Shown: positions 62,567-64,000 of the stretch, piece by piece
Layout of the letters: the number at the start of each line of letters is the position of its first letter
Numbering within the stretch: the first letter of the stretch is position 1
Source: Cupriavidus taiwanensis
Lineage (GTDB): Bacteria; Pseudomonadota; Gammaproteobacteria; Burkholderiales; Burkholderiaceae
Direction: 5' to 3'
DNA length: 64,000 nucleotides
Assembly: GCF_900250075.1 (NCBI RefSeq)
Contig: NZ_LT977071.1
Span: 1,815,801-1,879,800, forward strand
The notes under the pieces: generated by a model
The model's database searches: none
Told to the model about the DNA's origin: nothing
The model's input: only the letters and a program-made list of their open reading frames with translations
Program-made: the position numbers and the translations under genes

Positions 62567-63706
62567 ATGCCATCGCCGTTCCTTCTGCCCGTCCTGGCCC
62601 TTGCCGTCTGCATGGTCGGAGCCGCGGAGTTCATGCTCGCCCCGATGCTGGCCCCGCTCGCATCGACCTTCCACACATCCCCGGCGCATTCCTCGGGACT
62701 GGTCTCGGCCTATGCCCTGTCGTACGCCGCGGCGGCACCGTTGATGGGCTGGCTCTCGGATCGCGCCGGACGGCGCCGGGTGCTGCTCGTTGCCACGCTG
62801 CTGTTCGCCGCCGATAGCATTGCGCTGACGCTGGTGCCGACACTGCACGCCGCCATGGCCCTGCGGATACTTGGCGGCCTCGCCGCGGCCGCAACAATCC
62901 CCACCGTCTTCGCCCTGATCGCCGATCGGATACCACCAGCAAAGCAGGCAGGCGCCATGGGCAGCGTCATGCTCGGTATGACCGCGGGGATCGCGGCTGG
63001 GCCCGCCGTGGCCGGTTTGCTGACAGAAGCCTGGGGCTGGCGCACGCCGTTTCTGTTGATCGCCGGGAGCTGCCTTGTGGCCTTCGGCGCGGGCTGGTGT
63101 GTAATTCCGCACGATCGGCCAAGCGCCTGCACGATTAAGGAATCTTCCATCAAAAAGGCAGGCGCCGGTATCTTCTGCCTTCTGCTTGCAAAAGGCGCCT
63201 GGAATGGCAGCGCAGTGGCGGGCTATGTTTTTGCGGGAGAAGTGCTGCGAATGCGATATGGGCTCGAGGTAGGAGCCGTCGGCGTTGCCGTCTCCGTATT
63301 CGGTCTGGGTCTGGGAGTCGGCAATATGCTGGCGGGACATTGCAGCCGGCGTTACCAGCGCGAAGAAAACATCCTGGTTCTCGCTACCGTGGTGATCGCC
63401 TGCTCCATGACATTATTCCTGACGGCCGCGACCGGGCTGCCGGTGGCGCTGGGATGCCTGCTGGTCTGGGGAGCGGCGCTGGGTATCGCGGCACCTGCCA
63501 GCACCGCCATCCTTGCGCAGCGTGCGGGCGCAAACAAAGGAAAGGTGTTGGCGGCGTCGGAAAGCGTCAATAACGTGGCCGTACTGATGCTGTTGCCGGT
63601 CGCTGCAAGCGCGTCGGCGACGTCCCTGATCACGCCTGCCGCGGCTTTGCTGGGCGGGATCTGTCTGGCTGGGGCCATCGGGAGTGCCACGGTACGGCGT
63701 CGTTAG
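62567..63706 (+). CDS. MFS transporter of the DHA1 efflux type
   Basis: Permease of 379 residues with 12 helices, conserved loop GWLSDRAGRRRVLL (about 58-71) and antiporter-type motif GSVMLGMTAGIAAGPAVAGLL in helix 5. ATG 62567 follows CCCGGAG at good spacing; upstream in-frame codons from 62501 have no such site. The 5' half is GC-rich and the second half uses more A/T-ending codons than most genes here, but no break in the frame is seen. Substrate unknown. Confidence 0.78.
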   Translation: MPSPFLLPVLALAVCMVGAAEFMLAPMLAPLASTFHTSPAHSSGLVSAYALSYAAAAPLMGWLSDRAGRRRVLLVATLLFAADSIALTLVPTLHAAMALRILGGLAAAATIPTVFALIADRIPPAKQAGAMGSVMLGMTAGIAAGPAVAGLLTEAWGWRTPFLLIAGSCLVAFGAGWCVIPHDRPSACTIKESSIKKAGAGIFCLLLAKGAWNGSAVAGYVFAGEVLRMRYGLEVGAVGVAVSVFGLGLGVGNMLAGHCSRRYQREENILVLATVVIACSMTLFLTAATGLPVALGCLLVWGAALGIAAPASTAILAQRAGANKGKVLAASESVNNVAVLMLLPVAASASATSLITPAAALLGGICLAGAIGSATVRRR

Positions 63707-63751
63707 CTCCAGCAAGAAAATGCGAGCGCAGCATTTTGGCCGCGCCAAAGA

Positions 63752-63788
63752 CAAAACCCCTCGCAGCACACGCTGTCGAGGGGTTTTG
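63752..63788. terminator. Shared bidirectional terminator of the MFS gene and the rRNA operon
   Basis: CAAAACCCCTCG (63752-63763) pairs perfectly with CGAGGGGTTTTG (63777-63788), a 12-bp stem with 13-base loop. A TTTT run on the 3' side of each strand lets it end transcription from both directions: 45 bases after the MFS stop and ten bases after the 5S gene. Confidence 0.88.
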
Positions 63789-63798
63789 CAGTATAAGA

Positions 63799-63913
63799 GC
63801 CTGGCGATGACCTACTTTCACACGGGAATCCGCACTATCATCGGCGCGGAGCTGTTTCACGGTCCTGTTCGGGATGGGAAGGGGTGGTTCCAGCTCGCTA
63901 TGGTCACCAGGCA
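63799..63913 (-). rRNA. rrf: 5S ribosomal RNA
   Basis: The minus strand reads TGCCTGGTGACCATAGCGAG at its 5' end and ends with GTAGGTCATCGCCAGGC, so the ends pair as in 5S rRNA. The internal CCATCCCGAACAGGACCGTGA segment (split here as CCATCCCGAAC and AGGACCGTGA) is the typical loop B/C region of beta-proteobacterial 5S. Length about 115. The rest of the rRNA operon lies to the right, outside the window. Confidence 0.95.
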
Positions 63914-63925
63914 TGAGGGGTTGTG

Positions 63926-63948
63926 GCGCTGTCGGATTGGGACAGCGT
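63926..63948 (-). other. Stem-loop in the 23S-5S spacer
   Basis: GCGCTGTC (63926-63933) pairs with GACAGCGT (63941-63948, with one G-T pair) in the spacer upstream of 5S on the minus strand. It is probably part of the processing stem. The rest of 63949-64000 shows nothing recognisable, and the 23S end is not reached with confidence. Confidence 0.5.
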
Positions 63949-64000
63949 CACGAATCGGGATGTAGTTGGGGTTGTGTGTATCGAGGCACAAGGCGATCAA

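Noticed and set aside
63798..64000. tRNA genes or a 23S end near the 5S gene
   Set aside because: No cloverleaf or recognisable 23S 3' end could be read in the 87 bases upstream of 5S on the minus strand.
1..64000. Insertion sequences, prophage, CRISPR arrays
   Set aside because: No transposase, integrase, Cas-like protein, spaced direct-repeat array or terminal inverted repeats were found.

Overview
The window is high-GC DNA with dense operons, ATGA-type gene overlaps and a 5S rRNA gene at its right edge. Gene content and protein style point to a Burkholderiaceae beta-proteobacterium, most like Cupriavidus/Ralstonia. The combination of nitrate respiration, nitrate assimilation, aromatic catabolism and orphan binding proteins would suit a chromosome or the large second replicon. 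The genus is an inference; no database was searched.

Layout. (1) 1-8292: the end of napA, then napB-napC joined without a break to a complete cytochrome c maturation set ccmABCDEFGHI, so the periplasmic nitrate reductase and its haem-attachment machinery look co-transcribed. (2) 8296-11176: threonine breakdown genes kbl-tdh, divergent from an XRE-cupin regulator. (3) 11222-31078: a catabolic island whose contents fit picolinate (pyridine-2-carboxylate) degradation. It has a three-subunit molybdenum hydroxylase, a four-component Rieske oxygenase, an amidohydrolase-type decarboxylase and the 2,5-dihydroxypyridine-to-fumarate genes (dioxygenase, deformylase, amidase, maleate isomerase). It also has an MFS permease, a five-gene branched-chain-type ABC importer and a MarR regulator. 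A recurring 12-bp palindrome (TCAGYAYRCTGA) lies in front of nearly every transcription unit and forms a visible local regulon. (4) 31158-39344: ankyrin protein, nucleobase deaminase, exported intradiol dioxygenase, a TRAP transporter with an unusual large subunit, and an MFS permease.

(5) 39345-46353: a candidate exopolysaccharide synthesis and secretion system: HlyD-type adaptor, secreted toroid-fold hydrolase, membrane glycosyltransferase with a C-terminal PilZ domain, and a TolC/OprM-type outer-membrane lipoprotein. Just ahead of its first gene is a hairpin with a six-T run that can refold, suggesting attenuation. A membrane acyltransferase-like gene converges on it. (6) 46381-52433: acyltransferase-like protein, TonB receptor with a Fur-type box, Fur-family regulator, EamA exporter, GNAT enzyme, HxlR regulator.

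(7) 52599-61186: nitrate assimilation. A textbook sigma-54 promoter precedes a leader with two hairpins carrying identical AACGGC hexaloops. The second is mutually exclusive with an intrinsic terminator, as in ANTAR (NasR/NasT) antitermination. The genes are nitrate transporter, nirB, nirD, FAD reductase and assimilatory nitrate reductase. (8) 61332-64000: an orphan tripartite-tricarboxylate binding protein, an MFS permease, a shared bidirectional terminator, and the 5S rRNA end of an rRNA operon on the minus strand.

The most interesting signals are the operator regulon of the picolinate-type island, the PilZ glycosyltransferase/HlyD/OprM locus with its refolding leader, and the sigma-54 plus ANTAR-type leader. 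No insertion sequences, CRISPR arrays or tRNA genes were seen.
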